A DNA stretch of 40,124 nt from Bdellovibrionia bacterium (GTDB taxonomy: Bacteria; Bdellovibrionota; Bdellovibrionia; Bdellovibrionales; JAUICD01), in NCBI GenBank assembly GCA_030427965.1, contig JAUICD010000031.1:1-40124 (forward strand), read 5' to 3'. Shown here piece after piece: positions 17,480 through 26,717 of the stretch (the first letter of the stretch is position 1; each line of letters opens with the position of its first letter). Below the pieces are notes generated by a model. That model saw nothing but the letters and a program-made list of their open reading frames with translations. It did no database searches and had not been told where the DNA came from. The translations under genes were made by a program, and so were the position numbers.

Positions 17480-17845
17480 TTAAAGTACTTCCGGAGCGAG
17501 AGAAACAATCTTTACAAATTTTCTTCCTCTCAATTCACGTGCCACAGGTCCAAAAATACGGGTTCCAATTGGCTCTTTATCTTTTACTAAAACGGCGGCA
17601 TTTTCATCAAAGCGAATATAACTTCCATCCGGTCTGCGCAATTTATGAATTGTACGTACAATTACAGCTTTGGCCTTGTCGCCTTTTTTCACTTTTGAAT
17701 TCGGCAGCGCCTCTTTGATTGAAACAACAATAACATCACCAACACTTGCAGTTCTGCGCTTACTGCCGCCCAAAACTTTGATACACTGGACTTCTTTTGC
17801 TCCAGAGTTATCAGCCACTTTTAATCGCGATTGCATTTGTATCAT
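17480..17845 (-). CDS. rplN: Large ribosomal subunit protein uL14
   Basis: A 121-residue 23S rRNA-binding protein at intersubunit bridge B5/B8. [40 protein letters not shown] and [13 protein letters not shown] are diagnostic. ATG 17845 overlaps the rpsQ stop by 4 bp, though MQSRLKV at 17836 could also be the start. It is followed directly by rplE. Confidence 0.99.
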   Translation of the reverse strand: MIQMQSRLKVADNSGAKEVQCIKVLGGSKRRTASVGDVIVVSIKEALPNSKVKKGDKAKAVIVRTIHKLRRPDGSYIRFDENAAVLVKDKEPIGTRIFGPVARELRGRKFVKIVSLAPEVL

Positions 17846-18126
17846 TGTGCCACTGCCCCTTCTTCATGGGATATAACCTTAGCAAGACGCCATCTTTTTG
17901 ACTTACTCAACGCACGAGTTTCAAAAATAACAACCTTGTCTCCCGCTTTGGCCTCATTTTTTTCGTCATGAGCTTTAAACTTCGAACTTCTTCTAATGTA
18001 CTTATTGTAACGAGGGTGCCTCACCTTACGGTAGACTTCAACGGTGATTGTTTTGTCCATTTTGTCACTAACAACAGTGCCCAAAACTTCATTTCTTCGT
18101 CCTCGATTATTTTCAGTATTTGTCAT
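17842..18126 (-). CDS. rpsQ: Small ribosomal subunit protein uS17
   Basis: A 94-residue primary 16S rRNA-binding protein. [40 protein letters not shown] and [20 protein letters not shown] identify it. It is slightly longer than the E. coli protein, with a short polar N-terminal extension ([11 protein letters not shown]) before the conserved core. Confidence 0.98.
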   Translation of the reverse strand: MTNTENNRGRRNEVLGTVVSDKMDKTITVEVYRKVRHPRYNKYIRRSSKFKAHDEKNEAKAGDKVVIFETRALSKSKRWRLAKVISHEEGAVAQ

Positions 18127-18133
18127 AATTCAC

Positions 18134-18319
18134 CTACTTCTTTTGCCCAATAGCAGTTTTGTACCGAGCAATATCGCGTCGAACAGTTCTGATTTGCACA
18201 GGGTTCCCAACTTGCCCAAGAGAATTCTTCATTTTTAAGTTGAACAACTCTTCACCAAGTTCTCTAACTTTCTTCTTCATTTCTTCTAATGTTAAACCCG
18301 TTATATCTTTAAACTTCAT
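18134..18319 (-). CDS. rpmC: Large ribosomal subunit protein uL29
   Basis: A 61-residue two-helix protein next to the exit tunnel. MKFKDITGLTLEEMKKKVRE, ELFNLKMKNSLGQVGNPVQI and RTVRRDIARYKTAIGQ are typical. ATG 18319 is preferred over the in-frame TTG at 18325, which overlaps the rplP stop, because AAGGG lies about 8 bp before ATG 18319. Confidence 0.97.
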   Translation of the reverse strand: MKFKDITGLTLEEMKKKVRELGEELFNLKMKNSLGQVGNPVQIRTVRRDIARYKTAIGQKK

Positions 18320-18321
18320 AA

Positions 18322-18729
18322 TCAATCCCTTAATACAAAACGTGTTTTAACTGGCAACTTATGCCCAGCAAGACGAAATGCCTCACGTGCTTGCTCTGGT
18401 TCAACACCACTCATCTCAAACAAAACAGTTCCTGGCTTTACAATTGCCACCCAATATTCTGGTGATCCTTTTCCGCTACCCATACGAGTTTCAGCTGGCT
18501 TCTTTGTCACAGGAATATGTGGAAATATTCGAATCCAAATTTTTCCACCTCTTTTAATCGATCGACTGATTGCAATACGACTTGCCTCAATCTGGCGTGA
18601 AGTGATTCGGCCAGCAGTTGTTGCCTGTACAGCAAACTCACCAAAAGAAACTTCATTCCCCGTGTAAGCCTTACCTTTAAGTCTCGGGCGAAATTGTTTA
18701 CGTCGCTTAACTCTTTTAGGACTGAGCAC
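18322..18729 (-). CDS. rplP: Large ribosomal subunit protein uL16
   Basis: A 135-residue protein at the A site of the peptidyl transferase region. GTG 18729 ([15 protein letters not shown]) is chosen because AGGAGGT lies 5 bp upstream and it matches the family start MLxPKR; the open frame runs further to 18795 inside rps[60 protein letters not shown] are diagnostic. It overlaps the 3' end of rpsC by 14 bp. Confidence 0.97.
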   Translation of the reverse strand: MLSPKRVKRRKQFRPRLKGKAYTGNEVSFGEFAVQATTAGRITSRQIEASRIAISRSIKRGGKIWIRIFPHIPVTKKPAETRMGSGKGSPEYWVAIVKPGTVLFEMSGVEPEQAREAFRLAGHKLPVKTRFVLRD

Positions 18730-19381
18730 GTTGGACCTCCTGAATCTCTTTGTGTGACATGATGTCGCCCTTATAGATCCAAACTTTAATACCAATTATT
18801 CCATATGTTGTCCCAGCTTCCGCTGTTCCATAGTCAATATCCGCACGAAGAGTGTGAAGAGGAACACTCTTTTCAGTGTACCATTCAGTTCGAGCAATCT
18901 CTGCCCCGTCCAAACGGCCACCCACCTGAACTTTGATTCCTCGGACACCACTTCGAACGCCTGCCTGGAGAGCCTTCTTAAGGGCACGTCTCCAAGAAAT
19001 TCTTTTCTCAAGCTGAGTTGCTATGTTTTCTGCCACCAACTGAGCATCTGTATCTGGCTTTCTAACTTCCTGAATATTGATAAAAACTTCATTTGGAGTC
19101 AGTCGCTGAACATCCACCTTTAAAGCGTCAATCCCAGTTCCTTTTTTACCAATCACAACTCCCGGGCGAGCCGTTGAAATTATGATCTTTACCTTATTCG
19201 CAGCTCTTTCGATCTCAATTCTTGAAATACCAGCATGCTTTAATTTTTTCTTTATATACTTTCTAAGTTTAAAATCTTCGTGAAGATTTACGGCAAAACT
19301 AGGTCCGGTTGCATACCAACGTGAATCCCAAGTTCTATTTACTCCAACTCTGAGCCCAATCGGGTTAACTTTCTGTCCCAC
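18716..19381 (-). CDS. rpsC: Small ribosomal subunit protein uS3
   Basis: A 221-residue protein at the mRNA entry channel. [20 protein letters not shown], the KH-domain stretch [20 protein letters not shown] and [37 protein letters not shown] are conserved. Its coding end contains the ribosome binding site of rplP. It starts 2 bp after the rplV stop. Confidence 0.99.
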   Translation of the reverse strand: MGQKVNPIGLRVGVNRTWDSRWYATGPSFAVNLHEDFKLRKYIKKKLKHAGISRIEIERAANKVKIIISTARPGVVIGKKGTGIDALKVDVQRLTPNEVFINIQEVRKPDTDAQLVAENIATQLEKRISWRRALKKALQAGVRSGVRGIKVQVGGRLDGAEIARTEWYTEKSVPLHTLRADIDYGTAEAGTTYGIIGIKVWIYKGDIMSHKEIQEVQRAQS

Positions 19382-19383
19382 TC

Positions 19384-19716
19384 TTACCTCTCATCCAAAA
19401 TAACGTTGATGTGGCTAGATTTCTTACGAATCAATGTTGCTCGTCCCTGTGCACGAGGTAGCCACCTTTTGTACGAAGGTCCACCGTCGACAGTTATTGT
19501 TTTCACAAAGAGGTTATCTATATCAATAGCTTGCTTTTGCTCTGCATTGGCTACAGCAGATTCAATCAATTTCTTGATCATCACGGCTGGTTTTTTATCC
19601 ATAAATGCTAGATCTTTTAGAGCCGTATTGACGTCTTTACCACGAACATAGTCCGCCACGACCCGAGCTTTTTGGGTCCCAACTCTTCCAAATTTTAGCG
19701 TCGCTTTAACTTCCAT
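19384..19716 (-). CDS. rplV: Large ribosomal subunit protein uL22
   Basis: A 110-residue protein whose hairpin loop lines the exit tunnel. [40 protein letters not shown] and [20 protein letters not shown] are diagnostic. The tunnel loop RAQGRA is standard. It is 11 bp after rpsS in the S10 operon. Confidence 0.98.
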   Translation of the reverse strand: MEVKATLKFGRVGTQKARVVADYVRGKDVNTALKDLAFMDKKPAVMIKKLIESAVANAEQKQAIDIDNLFVKTITVDGGPSYKRWLPRAQGRATLIRKKSSHINVILDER

Positions 19717-19727
19717 TTCTCACCAAC

Positions 19728-20006
19728 CTACCTCTGACTGCCTGACTTCTTCGCGGCATGGCCGTGATAAGTCCGTGTTGGAGAAAACTCTCCAAATTTA
19801 TGTCCAATCATATTCTCAGTCACATAAACAGGAACAAATTTCTTTCCGTTATGAACAGCAAACGTCATCCCAATCGCGTCAGGGATAACAGTTGAACGTC
19901 GTGACCAAGTCTTAATCACTTTGCGATCACCAGCTTCTTTGGCGGCAAAGATCTTCTTCAAGAGATGATCATCAATAAATGGTCCTTTTTTTGTCGAACG
20001 TCCCAC
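19728..20006 (-). CDS. rpsS: Small ribosomal subunit protein uS19
   Basis: A 92-residue 30S head protein. [60 protein letters not shown] and [13 protein letters not shown] give a full-length match to S19. S10 operon, 10 bp after rplB. Confidence 0.99.
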   Translation of the reverse strand: MGRSTKKGPFIDDHLLKKIFAAKEAGDRKVIKTWSRRSTVIPDAIGMTFAVHNGKKFVPVYVTENMIGHKFGEFSPTRTYHGHAAKKSGSQR

Positions 20007-20016
20007 TACCTATCTC

Positions 20017-20847
20017 CTATTTCTTCTTGCGCTTTCTACGAGTCACAATAAATACATCAGTTGATTTGTTTCTTCGAGTCTTATGACCCTTACATGGCTT
20101 GCCCCAAGGAGTTTGAGGGTGATTCCCCTTTCCGCGTCCTTCACCACCACCCATAGGATGATCGATTGGGTTCATCGCCATTCCACGGCTATGAGGTTTC
20201 TTACCCATCCACCGTTTTCTACCAGCTTTACCAATTTTAATATTTTCATTTTCTGTATTTCCAACTTGTCCAATTGAAGCATGACAGACAGCCAGAATTT
20301 TTCTCACTTCACCAGATGGAAGCTTAACCAAAGCATACTTACCTTCTTTTGCAACAAGAGTTGCTGAAGAGCCTGCTCCACGAACAAGCTGACCACCTTT
20401 TCCAGGTCGAAGCTCTATATTATGGATTGTTGTACCCAAAGGAACTTTACCAAGAGTCATGTTATTTCCTGGTTTTACATCTGCACTTTCACTTGCAAGA
20501 ACCTGATCGCCAACTTTCAATCCAACAGGAGCAATAATGTAGGCCTTTGCTCCATCTGTATAAAAAAGCAGAGCAATACGTGCTGAACGGTTTGGATCAT
20601 ATTCAATTGATGCCACTTTTGCAGGGATCTCACGCTTGTCTCTCATAAAATCTATAACTCGATATTTACGCTTATGACCACCACCACGAAAACGAACCGT
20701 AATTTGCCCGTGATTATTTCTTCCAGCTTTACGGTTCAAAGGAGCAAGTAGTGATTTCTCAGGCCCAGTCTTAGAGAGACCTGAAAAGTCATGTCCAGTC
20801 ATATTTCTTCGAGACGCTGTTATGGGTTTATAATTTTTTACTGCCAT
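20017..20847 (-). CDS. rplB: Large ribosomal subunit protein uL2
   Basis: A 276-residue protein needed for subunit association and the peptidyl transferase centre. [59 protein letters not shown] and [20 protein letters not shown], including the conserved His of the [10 protein letters not shown] motif, are diagnostic. It is 2 bp after rplW. Confidence 0.99.
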   Translation of the reverse strand: MAVKNYKPITASRRNMTGHDFSGLSKTGPEKSLLAPLNRKAGRNNHGQITVRFRGGGHKRKYRVIDFMRDKREIPAKVASIEYDPNRSARIALLFYTDGAKAYIIAPVGLKVGDQVLASESADVKPGNNMTLGKVPLGTTIHNIELRPGKGGQLVRGAGSSATLVAKEGKYALVKLPSGEVRKILAVCHASIGQVGNTENENIKIGKAGRKRWMGKKPHSRGMAMNPIDHPMGGGEGRGKGNHPQTPWGKPCKGHKTRRNKSTDVFIVTRRKRKKK

Positions 20848-20849
20848 GG

Positions 20850-21128
20850 TTAAACCCCTTCAAAAAGTCCAATTTTATCACCAGGAGCAAGCTTTACTAA
20901 AGCCTTCTTGGTGTATCGAACCCGGCTAAAGTTTGTCCCAGTCCGACGCTTTCGATTTCGGCCAATAGATGTACGAACACTGACCACCTTCACTTGAAAC
21001 AACTGTTCAACAGCTTTTCGCACTTGAAGTTTGTTCGCTTTTCTATCGACCTCAAAAGCATAAGTGTTATTTGCTTGAATCATCGAATTTTTCTCAGTCA
21101 TTAGTGGACGTTTAATTATTTGATACAT
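20850..21128 (-). CDS. rplW: Large ribosomal subunit protein uL23
   Basis: A 92-residue protein at the tunnel exit where trigger factor and SRP dock. [40 protein letters not shown] and [17 protein letters not shown] are typical. ATG 21128 is preferred to the upstream in-frame start at 21158: it has GGAGGG about 6 bp upstream, and that site lies in the last codons of rplD. Confidence 0.97.
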   Translation of the reverse strand: MYQIIKRPLMTEKNSMIQANNTYAFEVDRKANKLQVRKAVEQLFQVKVVSVRTSIGRNRKRRTGTNFSRVRYTKKALVKLAPGDKIGLFEGV

Positions 21129-21129
21129 A

Positions 21130-21759
21130 TTAACCCTCCACTCCACATTTACTTGCAATCCGCTCCAAAGAAGACTTTGTCACAATCGCCGCGTCCAATC
21201 GCAAAAGATCATATACATTTAACCCCTCAGCCGAGTAATACCGAACTCTAGGGATATTACGAGTTGCACGCTTTGTTGTTTCATTTTCTTTAGAATCAAC
21301 AAGCACAGTTTTCTCTAATCCGAAATTCTTCAGATTCTTTACAATCTCTTTTGTTTTGCCGTCTTTTGAACTCAGTTCATCGATAACAAAGAGACGTCCT
21401 TCTTTTACAAGGTAGGAAAGCGCAGATTTTAATCCAAGCTGACGAACCTTTTTAGGGAGAGGGTAAGAATAATCTCTTGGTTGTGGACCAAAAACGATGG
21501 CTCCGCCTTCCATAAGAGGAGATCGCGAAGTTCCTTGTCGGGCATTACCTGTACCTTTTTGCTTAAATGGCTTTTTTCCACCACCAGATACATATGCACG
21601 GGTCTTGGTCTTATGAGTTCCTTGACGTCTCTTTGCCAGCTGCCACTTTACAACTGTATGAAGAATGTCCTTTCGAACATCTTGCCCAAAGACGGCATCA
21701 GGCAAATCAACATCGCCCACTTTCTTTTTATTCCAATCAAATACATCTACTTTAGCCAT
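21130..21759 (-). CDS. rplD: Large ribosomal subunit protein uL4
   Basis: A 209-residue protein whose loop reaches into the exit tunnel. RRQGTHKTKTRAYVSGGGKK, PFKQKGTGNARQGTSRSPLM and EGGAIVFGPQPRDYSYPLPK form the conserved loop and core. L4 is the S10-operon repressor in enterobacteria. It starts 4 bp after rplC. Confidence 0.99.
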   Translation of the reverse strand: MAKVDVFDWNKKKVGDVDLPDAVFGQDVRKDILHTVVKWQLAKRRQGTHKTKTRAYVSGGGKKPFKQKGTGNARQGTSRSPLMEGGAIVFGPQPRDYSYPLPKKVRQLGLKSALSYLVKEGRLFVIDELSSKDGKTKEIVKNLKNFGLEKTVLVDSKENETTKRATRNIPRVRYYSAEGLNVYDLLRLDAAIVTKSSLERIASKCGVEG

Positions 21760-21763
21760 GACA

Positions 21764-22477
21764 TCAATCTTTCATCAATTTGACTAAGGTGTTACGCGCT
21801 CCGGGCACTCCACCCTTTACAAGCAACACATTTTCGTCTGCGATTACATCTACGATTTCTACGTTTTTCATTGTGATTTTTTCGTCACCAAAATGCCCCG
21901 GCATTTTTCGACCTGGCATAACTCGACCCGGAAATTCACAGTTACCAATAGAGCCCGGTCTTCTATGAAATCCAGAACCGTGAGAGGCTGGGCCACCACC
22001 AAATCCATGTCTTTTCATAGCACCTGAAAAGCCACGACCCTTAGATCGTGAAGTCAACTTAACCCGATCCCCTTTTTGGAGACTATTAATAGAAACAGAC
22101 TCTCCAACTTTTAGATTTTCAGGCAACGTCTTCTGTCGAATTTCTCTTACAAATGTAGCATTTGAAGCAAAACCCGCCACCTTGAGATGCCCCTTTTGAG
22201 CCATATTAGATTTCAGTCCACTTTTAGGTCTGGCTGAAATTTGAACGGCACTGTATCCGTCTTTCTCATCCGTCTTCACCTGGGTGACTTTCCAAGGCTC
22301 AAACTTCAACATCGTAACAGGTACGGCATCGCCTTTATCATTATAGACTGTCGCCATTCCAAGCTTTGTCGCATAAAGACCTGAAAGCTTTAGCTCCTCT
22401 GGGCTTTTAGCTTCTGAAGTCTCAACTTCTTGAGATTCAGCAACTTCATTTGTTTCTGCTTTATTTTCTTCGCTCAT
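21764..22477 (-). CDS. rplC: Large ribosomal subunit protein uL3 with acidic N-terminal extension
   Basis: A 237-residue protein near the peptidyl transferase centre. The family core begins at about residue 31 (LSGLYATKLGMATVYND) and continues with GRGFSGAMKRHGFGGGPASH and PGSIGNCEFPGRVMPGRKMP, GHFGDEKITM. The first 30 residues are a Glu/Ser/Ala-rich tail (MSEENKAETNEVAESQEVET) that E. coli L3 (about 209 residues) lacks. A well-placed start and no internal ATG near the core support the extension being real. It is 8 bp after rpsJ. Confidence 0.98.
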   Translation of the reverse strand: MSEENKAETNEVAESQEVETSEAKSPEELKLSGLYATKLGMATVYNDKGDAVPVTMLKFEPWKVTQVKTDEKDGYSAVQISARPKSGLKSNMAQKGHLKVAGFASNATFVREIRQKTLPENLKVGESVSINSLQKGDRVKLTSRSKGRGFSGAMKRHGFGGGPASHGSGFHRRPGSIGNCEFPGRVMPGRKMPGHFGDEKITMKNVEIVDVIADENVLLVKGGVPGARNTLVKLMKD

Positions 22478-22485
22478 TTTCTACC

Positions 22486-22803
22486 TCAATCCGCCGACAA
22501 CTTGATTTCAACATCCACGCCCGCAGATAGGTCCAATTTCATCAATTGATCCACTGTTTGTTGGGTTGGCTCAAGGATATCTAGAAGTCTTTTGTGAGTT
22601 CGAATCTCAAACTGCTCTCGAGATTTCTTATCCACGTGTGGAGATCTCAATACTGTATATCTGTTGATTCTTGTTGGAAGTGGAATTGGACCAGCCACTC
22701 TTGCGCCCGTACGACGAGCCGTTTCGACAATCTCACGAGTCGATTGGTCCAATAACTTATGATCAAACGCCTTAAGGCGAATACGAATCTTCTGACTTTG
22801 CAT
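22486..22803 (-). CDS. rpsJ: Small ribosomal subunit protein uS10
   Basis: A 105-residue 30S head protein, also the NusE transcription antitermination factor. [40 protein letters not shown] and [20 protein letters not shown] are diagnostic. First gene of the S10 operon; the ribosome binding site AAGGAT lies just upstream. The 232-bp gap before it carries a promoter candidate and a leader hairpin, and there is no tuf gene between it and fusA. Confidence 0.99.
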   Translation of the reverse strand: MQSQKIRIRLKAFDHKLLDQSTREIVETARRTGARVAGPIPLPTRINRYTVLRSPHVDKKSREQFEIRTHKRLLDILEPTQQTVDQLMKLDLSAGVDVEIKLSAD

Positions 22804-22841
22804 AACCTATCCTTCTCTGGGTCCCATTCCTCATTTTCATC

Positions 22842-22872
22842 AAACAAGCTAAGTCATCAAAATTGCTTGTTT
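22842..22872. promoter_or_regulatory. rpsJ leader hairpin
   Basis: AAACAAGC at 22842-22849 pairs perfectly with GCTTGTTT at 22865-22872, with a 15-nt loop. On the minus strand it lies in the rpsJ 5' leader, about 40 bases before the start codon, where leader structures regulating S10 operons are found in other bacteria. Read on the plus strand it resembles an intrinsic terminator, but no plus-strand gene ends here. Confidence 0.4.
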
Positions 22873-22924
22873 TTTGGAAAACCCAATAATACGTCAAGGC
22901 CTCTAGGGCGCACGAAGTGGGGAG

Positions 22925-22952
22925 TTTGTACCATAACTGTGCGAGATGTAAA
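22925..22952 (-). promoter_or_regulatory. Candidate sigma70 promoter of the S10 operon
   Basis: On the minus strand TTTACA (22952-22947) is followed after 16 bp by TACAAA (22930-22925), five and four matches to the consensus boxes. Transcription would begin near 22917 and give a leader of about 110 bases that includes the 22842-22872 hairpin. Confidence 0.4.
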
Positions 22953-23035
22953 GCTATTGATAGTTATTTTGATAAGATAATTGGAATCAGATGAAACTAT
23001 TTTACGCAACGCATCCTATTTGACCAGCCACACTC

Positions 23036-25144
23036 TTATTCTACAATCCGTCCCAACTTAACCAATATCCCTCTTTGAATTTTACTTGGAACTTCATCAA
23101 AATGACTAACCTCCATGGCAAAACTTGCACGCCCCTGGGTGAGCGAACGAAGCTCAGTTGCATATCCAAAAATTTCAGCAATAGGTATCAGAGCATTGAT
23201 GATCTGAACGTTACCTCGAGAGTTCATGGAGTTCACTTTGCCTCTACGGCCATTGAGATCACCAATCACTGCCCCAACAAACTCTTCAGGAGTTGTCACC
23301 TCAAGTTTTGCAATCGGCTCCATCAATTGAGGAGACGCTTGCTGCAAAGCCTCTTTAACTGCCATTGAACCCGCAATTTTAAAAGCCACTTCAGAGGAAT
23401 CCTGCTCATTAAAGCTCCCCCCTATCAACTTCACTTTTGCATTCATGACTTGGTAACCAGCCAACACCCCGTTCTCAAGAGCATCTCTCATCCCCTGAAG
23501 AGCCGGGGCAATAAACTCCTTGGGTATAGAAGATTCGTCTGAAAGAGCCTCAACAACCTCATTGCCAAGTCCACTTTTTTGAGGTTCGATCTCCACAACC
23601 ACATGACCATACTGGCCCTGACCACTAGCTTGGCGGATGAACTTTCCGTCTCCACGAGCAGAAGACTTAATGCACTCTCTATAGGAGACCTGGGGTTTAC
23701 CTTGGTTCACCTGAACTTTAAATTCTCGTTTCAACCTATCTAACAGTATCTCCAAGTGTAACTCGCCCATTCCACTGATCAACATTTGCCCAGTTTCTGA
23801 ATCTTCACGAACCGTAAAGCTTGGATCCTCTTGCCCAAGTTTTCCCAACCCCTCGTTGAGCTTACTTTGATCAGCTGTTGATTTCGCTTCAATTGCTACT
23901 GAAATTACAGGTTCAGGAAAACCTATTGGTTCAAGCAATACTGGGTTTTTAATGTCACAAAGAGTGTGCCCTGTTGTTGTCCACTTTAACCCAATTGCAG
24001 CTCCAATATCGCCTGCCTTGAGCTCATTGACCTCTTCTCTGTGATCCGCATGCATTTTAACAAGTTTACCAACCCTCTCTTTTCTACTAGAGGAAGAATT
24101 CAGAACAGCTTTGCCTGCAACTAAGACACCTGAATAAACACGAACATAGGTCAACGTTCCTGCAAAAGAGTCGGATTTGATCTTAAAGGCAAGAGCCACA
24201 ACAGGAGCCTCAAAATCCGTTTCACATTTTATAGATTTGGCTGCATCATCTGGCGCCTCACCAACCACTGGGGGAACCTCTAGTGGACTTGGTAAATAAT
24301 CTACAACAGCATCCAAAAGCGGCTGCACTCCCTTATTCTTAAAAGCTGAACCACAGAGAACTGGAAAAAGAGTTTGAGAAAGCACAGCTTCTCGAAGCGC
24401 CAATTTGATCTCCTCTTCGCTTAAGTTCTCGCCCTCAAGATACTTCTCCATCAACAAGTCATTTGTCTCGGCCAACTTCTCTAAAAGTTCAACTCGCCTG
24501 GACGCTGCCTCACCCTTTAAGTCATCTGGAATTTCAGTTGTTTCAAATGATGCATCAATTGAATCTCCATCCCAAACAATGGCCTTCATTTTTACCAAAT
24601 CCACAACCCCACGAAAGCTCTCTTCTGCACCAATAGGAATTTGAATTGCGATGGAATCTGCACCTAATTTTTCTCTTAAACTGTTAACGGACATATCAAA
24701 ATCCGCTCCAACTCTGTCCATTTTGTTTACAAGGCAAATTCGAGGAACTTTATATTTATCCGCCTGACGCCAAACTGTCTCCGACTGAGGCTCAACCCCA
24801 TTGACTCCATCAAAAACTGCAATCGCTCCATCAAGAACCCTAAGGGAGCGTTCAACCTCAATCGTAAAGTCAACATGGCCTGGCGTGTCTATTATATTAA
24901 TACGATGGTCATTCCAAAAACACATTGTAGCAGCAGATGTGATCGTGATTCCACGCTCCTGCTCTTGCTCCATCCAATCCATCGTTGCACTACCCTCGTG
25001 CACCTCTCCAACCTTATAATTTCGACCTGTGTAATAAAGTATTCTCTCAGTTGTTGTCGTCTTCCCAGCGTCGATATGAGCCATGATCCCGATATTTCGA
25101 GTCCAAACCAATTCATCAATGTTTTTTGGGTCTTTAAATGACAT
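23036..25144 (-). CDS. fusA: Elongation factor G
   Basis: A 702-residue translocation GTPase. [20 protein letters not shown] (G1), [13 protein letters not shown] (G2), [20 protein letters not shown] (G3) and [14 protein letters not shown] (G4) are intact. Domain IV-V stretches [19 protein letters not shown] and [20 protein letters not shown] follow, and the length equals E. coli EF-G. ATG 25144 is the family start, but no Shine-Dalgarno sequence is visible (AAAGAAAACC precedes it). It is separated from rpsG by the 11-kb carbohydrate block, so it needs its own promoter. Confidence 0.98.
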   Translation of the reverse strand: MSFKDPKNIDELVWTRNIGIMAHIDAGKTTTTERILYYTGRNYKVGEVHEGSATMDWMEQEQERGITITSAATMCFWNDHRINIIDTPGHVDFTIEVERSLRVLDGAIAVFDGVNGVEPQSETVWRQADKYKVPRICLVNKMDRVGADFDMSVNSLREKLGADSIAIQIPIGAEESFRGVVDLVKMKAIVWDGDSIDASFETTEIPDDLKGEAASRRVELLEKLAETNDLLMEKYLEGENLSEEEIKLALREAVLSQTLFPVLCGSAFKNKGVQPLLDAVVDYLPSPLEVPPVVGEAPDDAAKSIKCETDFEAPVVALAFKIKSDSFAGTLTYVRVYSGVLVAGKAVLNSSSSRKERVGKLVKMHADHREEVNELKAGDIGAAIGLKWTTTGHTLCDIKNPVLLEPIGFPEPVISVAIEAKSTADQSKLNEGLGKLGQEDPSFTVREDSETGQMLISGMGELHLEILLDRLKREFKVQVNQGKPQVSYRECIKSSARGDGKFIRQASGQGQYGHVVVEIEPQKSGLGNEVVEALSDESSIPKEFIAPALQGMRDALENGVLAGYQVMNAKVKLIGGSFNEQDSSEVAFKIAGSMAVKEALQQASPQLMEPIAKLEVTTPEEFVGAVIGDLNGRRGKVNSMNSRGNVQIINALIPIAEIFGYATELRSLTQGRASFAMEVSHFDEVPSKIQRGILVKLGRIVE

Positions 25145-25193
25145 GGTTTTCTTTTATGCGAACCTTGGATCGAAAACCAGATGTTTCTCGCAC

Positions 25194-25223
25194 TATATAG
25201 GCTTTTGTAGCAGAAGCCCCCAA
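25194..25223 (-). promoter_or_regulatory. Candidate fusA promoter
   Basis: On the minus strand TTGGGG (25223-25218) is followed after 18 bp by TATATA (25199-25194), about 50 bp upstream of fusA. The -35 is poor and the -10 fair. GGCTT/AAGCC and GTCTT/AAGAC short inverted repeats overlap it. The gap 25145-25295 must also hold the promoter of the divergent flippase gene, which I cannot place. Confidence 0.25.
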
Positions 25224-25295
25224 GTCTTGATGGAAGACTGCGTAATACGTTTAGATTTAGAAAATCTCGAGGTTTCCAGGTAAAGTAGTCGTGAA

Positions 25296-26717
25296 ATGAA
25301 TAAACACTTTCTTCTCAATATCTTTAAGCTCAGCAGCAGCACGGGGACCGCCCAAATCATTCAATTTCTTTTGATTCCATTTCTTGTCAGACTATATGGA
25401 GTTGAGGAATTTGGAATATATTCTTTGATTCTTGCCATATCGGCTGTAGTTACACCCATATCAGCTCTTCGGTATGACCAAGCAATAGTCACCGACCAGA
25501 GTGATAGCAATGCCAAAACACTATTTATAATATCTGCTCTTTTCTCACTTGTATCCAGTATTTTAATAGGATGGCTCTTTTTCAATTGCGGACAAGAATT
25601 TGCACATTTTTTCCAACTGAACTTAGATCTCTCCATTATTTGGCTCCTAGGGCCAATTGCTTTTAGCGAAGCTCTTCAAGAACACCTTCGTTTATGGTTA
25701 ACAAGAAACGGGCAATTCTCTTCAATTTCTATAGGACAAATACTAAGAATTGGCTTTATTTTTGGATTTCAGTTTTATTTTGGAATTTTCCAAACCCCAA
25801 CAAGTGAATCCCTTATTATCGGATATGTCGCAGGTCTATCCATCACAACCCTTATCCTACTTGCCTTAGCTACCAAAGGGCTATTGGCCCAAAAAATCAT
25901 TTGGAAATCTACGGCCAGTATTCTCTACCGACATCGAAATTTCCCCCTTTACAGCTTTCCAGGAAGCTTAGTTAACTCTCTTTCTCTACAACTCCCAACA
26001 TTTGCACTCTCACGTTTTTTTGGAATCGAAGTTGTCGGTTATTTTGCCCTTGCTCAAAAAGTGGTGCGCGTACCACTTGGATTCATTGGCAATGCTATCT
26101 CTCAAGTCTATTTTAGAGAAGCAAGTCGGTTAAGAAGCTCTAAAAATTTAAATGAACTTACTCAAATCACCTTTAAAGGCCTTTTCTTTCTAGGAGCCCC
26201 CCTCTTTATACTTCCTATCAACGGAGCCAATATATTTGAGGTTCTTTTCGGAGAAAAATGGATCATCGCTGCAGAGTACGCAGGGTTATTAAGCCCCCTC
26301 TTCTTCCTCTGGCTCCTCTCCTCTCCAGTGAGTGTGCTCTATAGTGTTTTTGACTGCCAAAAACCTTTATTTTTTTTCCAGCTAAGCAAATTGGTTTTTC
26401 GTGGAACAGCCCTTTTGATAGGCGGACTCAATGGAAGTGTCACATTCACTTTATGTCTTTTAGTGACACTTGGAGGATTCATCCAAGGGATACAAGGTTT
26501 CTATTCCTATCGACTTGGGAGGCTGGGGATAAAAGAGCTAAAGAATTCCATTTTTGACTTTGCACTTCTCACTTCTTTATTTGGGCTTACACTCATATCA
26601 AGTGGATTAAATTATATGCCTTACCTTTTTTCTGGCTGGAGCAATTTGGCAGTGATCGCAATTTATTATATATGGACTGCATATCGACTATATCCAAAGG
26701 GAAATGAATCAAAATGA
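25296..26717 (+). CDS. Wzx-like polysaccharide flippase (MOP superfamily)
   Basis: A 473-residue inner-membrane protein with about 12-14 hydrophobic segments along its length. The N-terminus (GTAQIIQFLLIPFLVRLYGV, EEFGIYSLILAISAVVTPIS, ALRYDQAIV) is the pattern of O-antigen and capsule repeat-unit flippases. Such proteins move lipid-linked oligosaccharides across the inner membrane. It begins 151 bp from the divergent fusA and overlaps the next gene by ATGA (26714-26717), so the two are translationally coupled. No ribosome binding site is obvious before ATG 25296. The cargo is probably the glycan made by this and the other surface locus. Confidence 0.88.
   Translation: MNKHFLLNIFKLSSSTGTAQIIQFLLIPFLVRLYGVEEFGIYSLILAISAVVTPISALRYDQAIVTDQSDSNAKTLFIISALFSLVSSILIGWLFFNCGQEFAHFFQLNLDLSIIWLLGPIAFSEALQEHLRLWLTRNGQFSSISIGQILRIGFIFGFQFYFGIFQTPTSESLIIGYVAGLSITTLILLALATKGLLAQKIIWKSTASILYRHRNFPLYSFPGSLVNSLSLQLPTFALSRFFGIEVVGYFALAQKVVRVPLGFIGNAISQVYFREASRLRSSKNLNELTQITFKGLFFLGAPLFILPINGANIFEVLFGEKWIIAAEYAGLLSPLFFLWLLSSPVSVLYSVFDCQKPLFFFQLSKLVFRGTALLIGGLNGSVTFTLCLLVTLGGFIQGIQGFYSYRLGRLGIKELKNSIFDFALLTSLFGLTLISSGLNYMPYLFSGWSNLAVIAIYYIWTAYRLYPKGNESK

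Noticed and set aside
17041..17718. 225-residue plus-strand open frame across rplE and rplN
   Set aside because: Antisense to two conserved ribosomal protein genes; the translation has no family features.
22842..22872. Plus-strand intrinsic terminator
   Set aside because: No plus-strand transcript is expected to end there; treated as a minus-strand leader structure.
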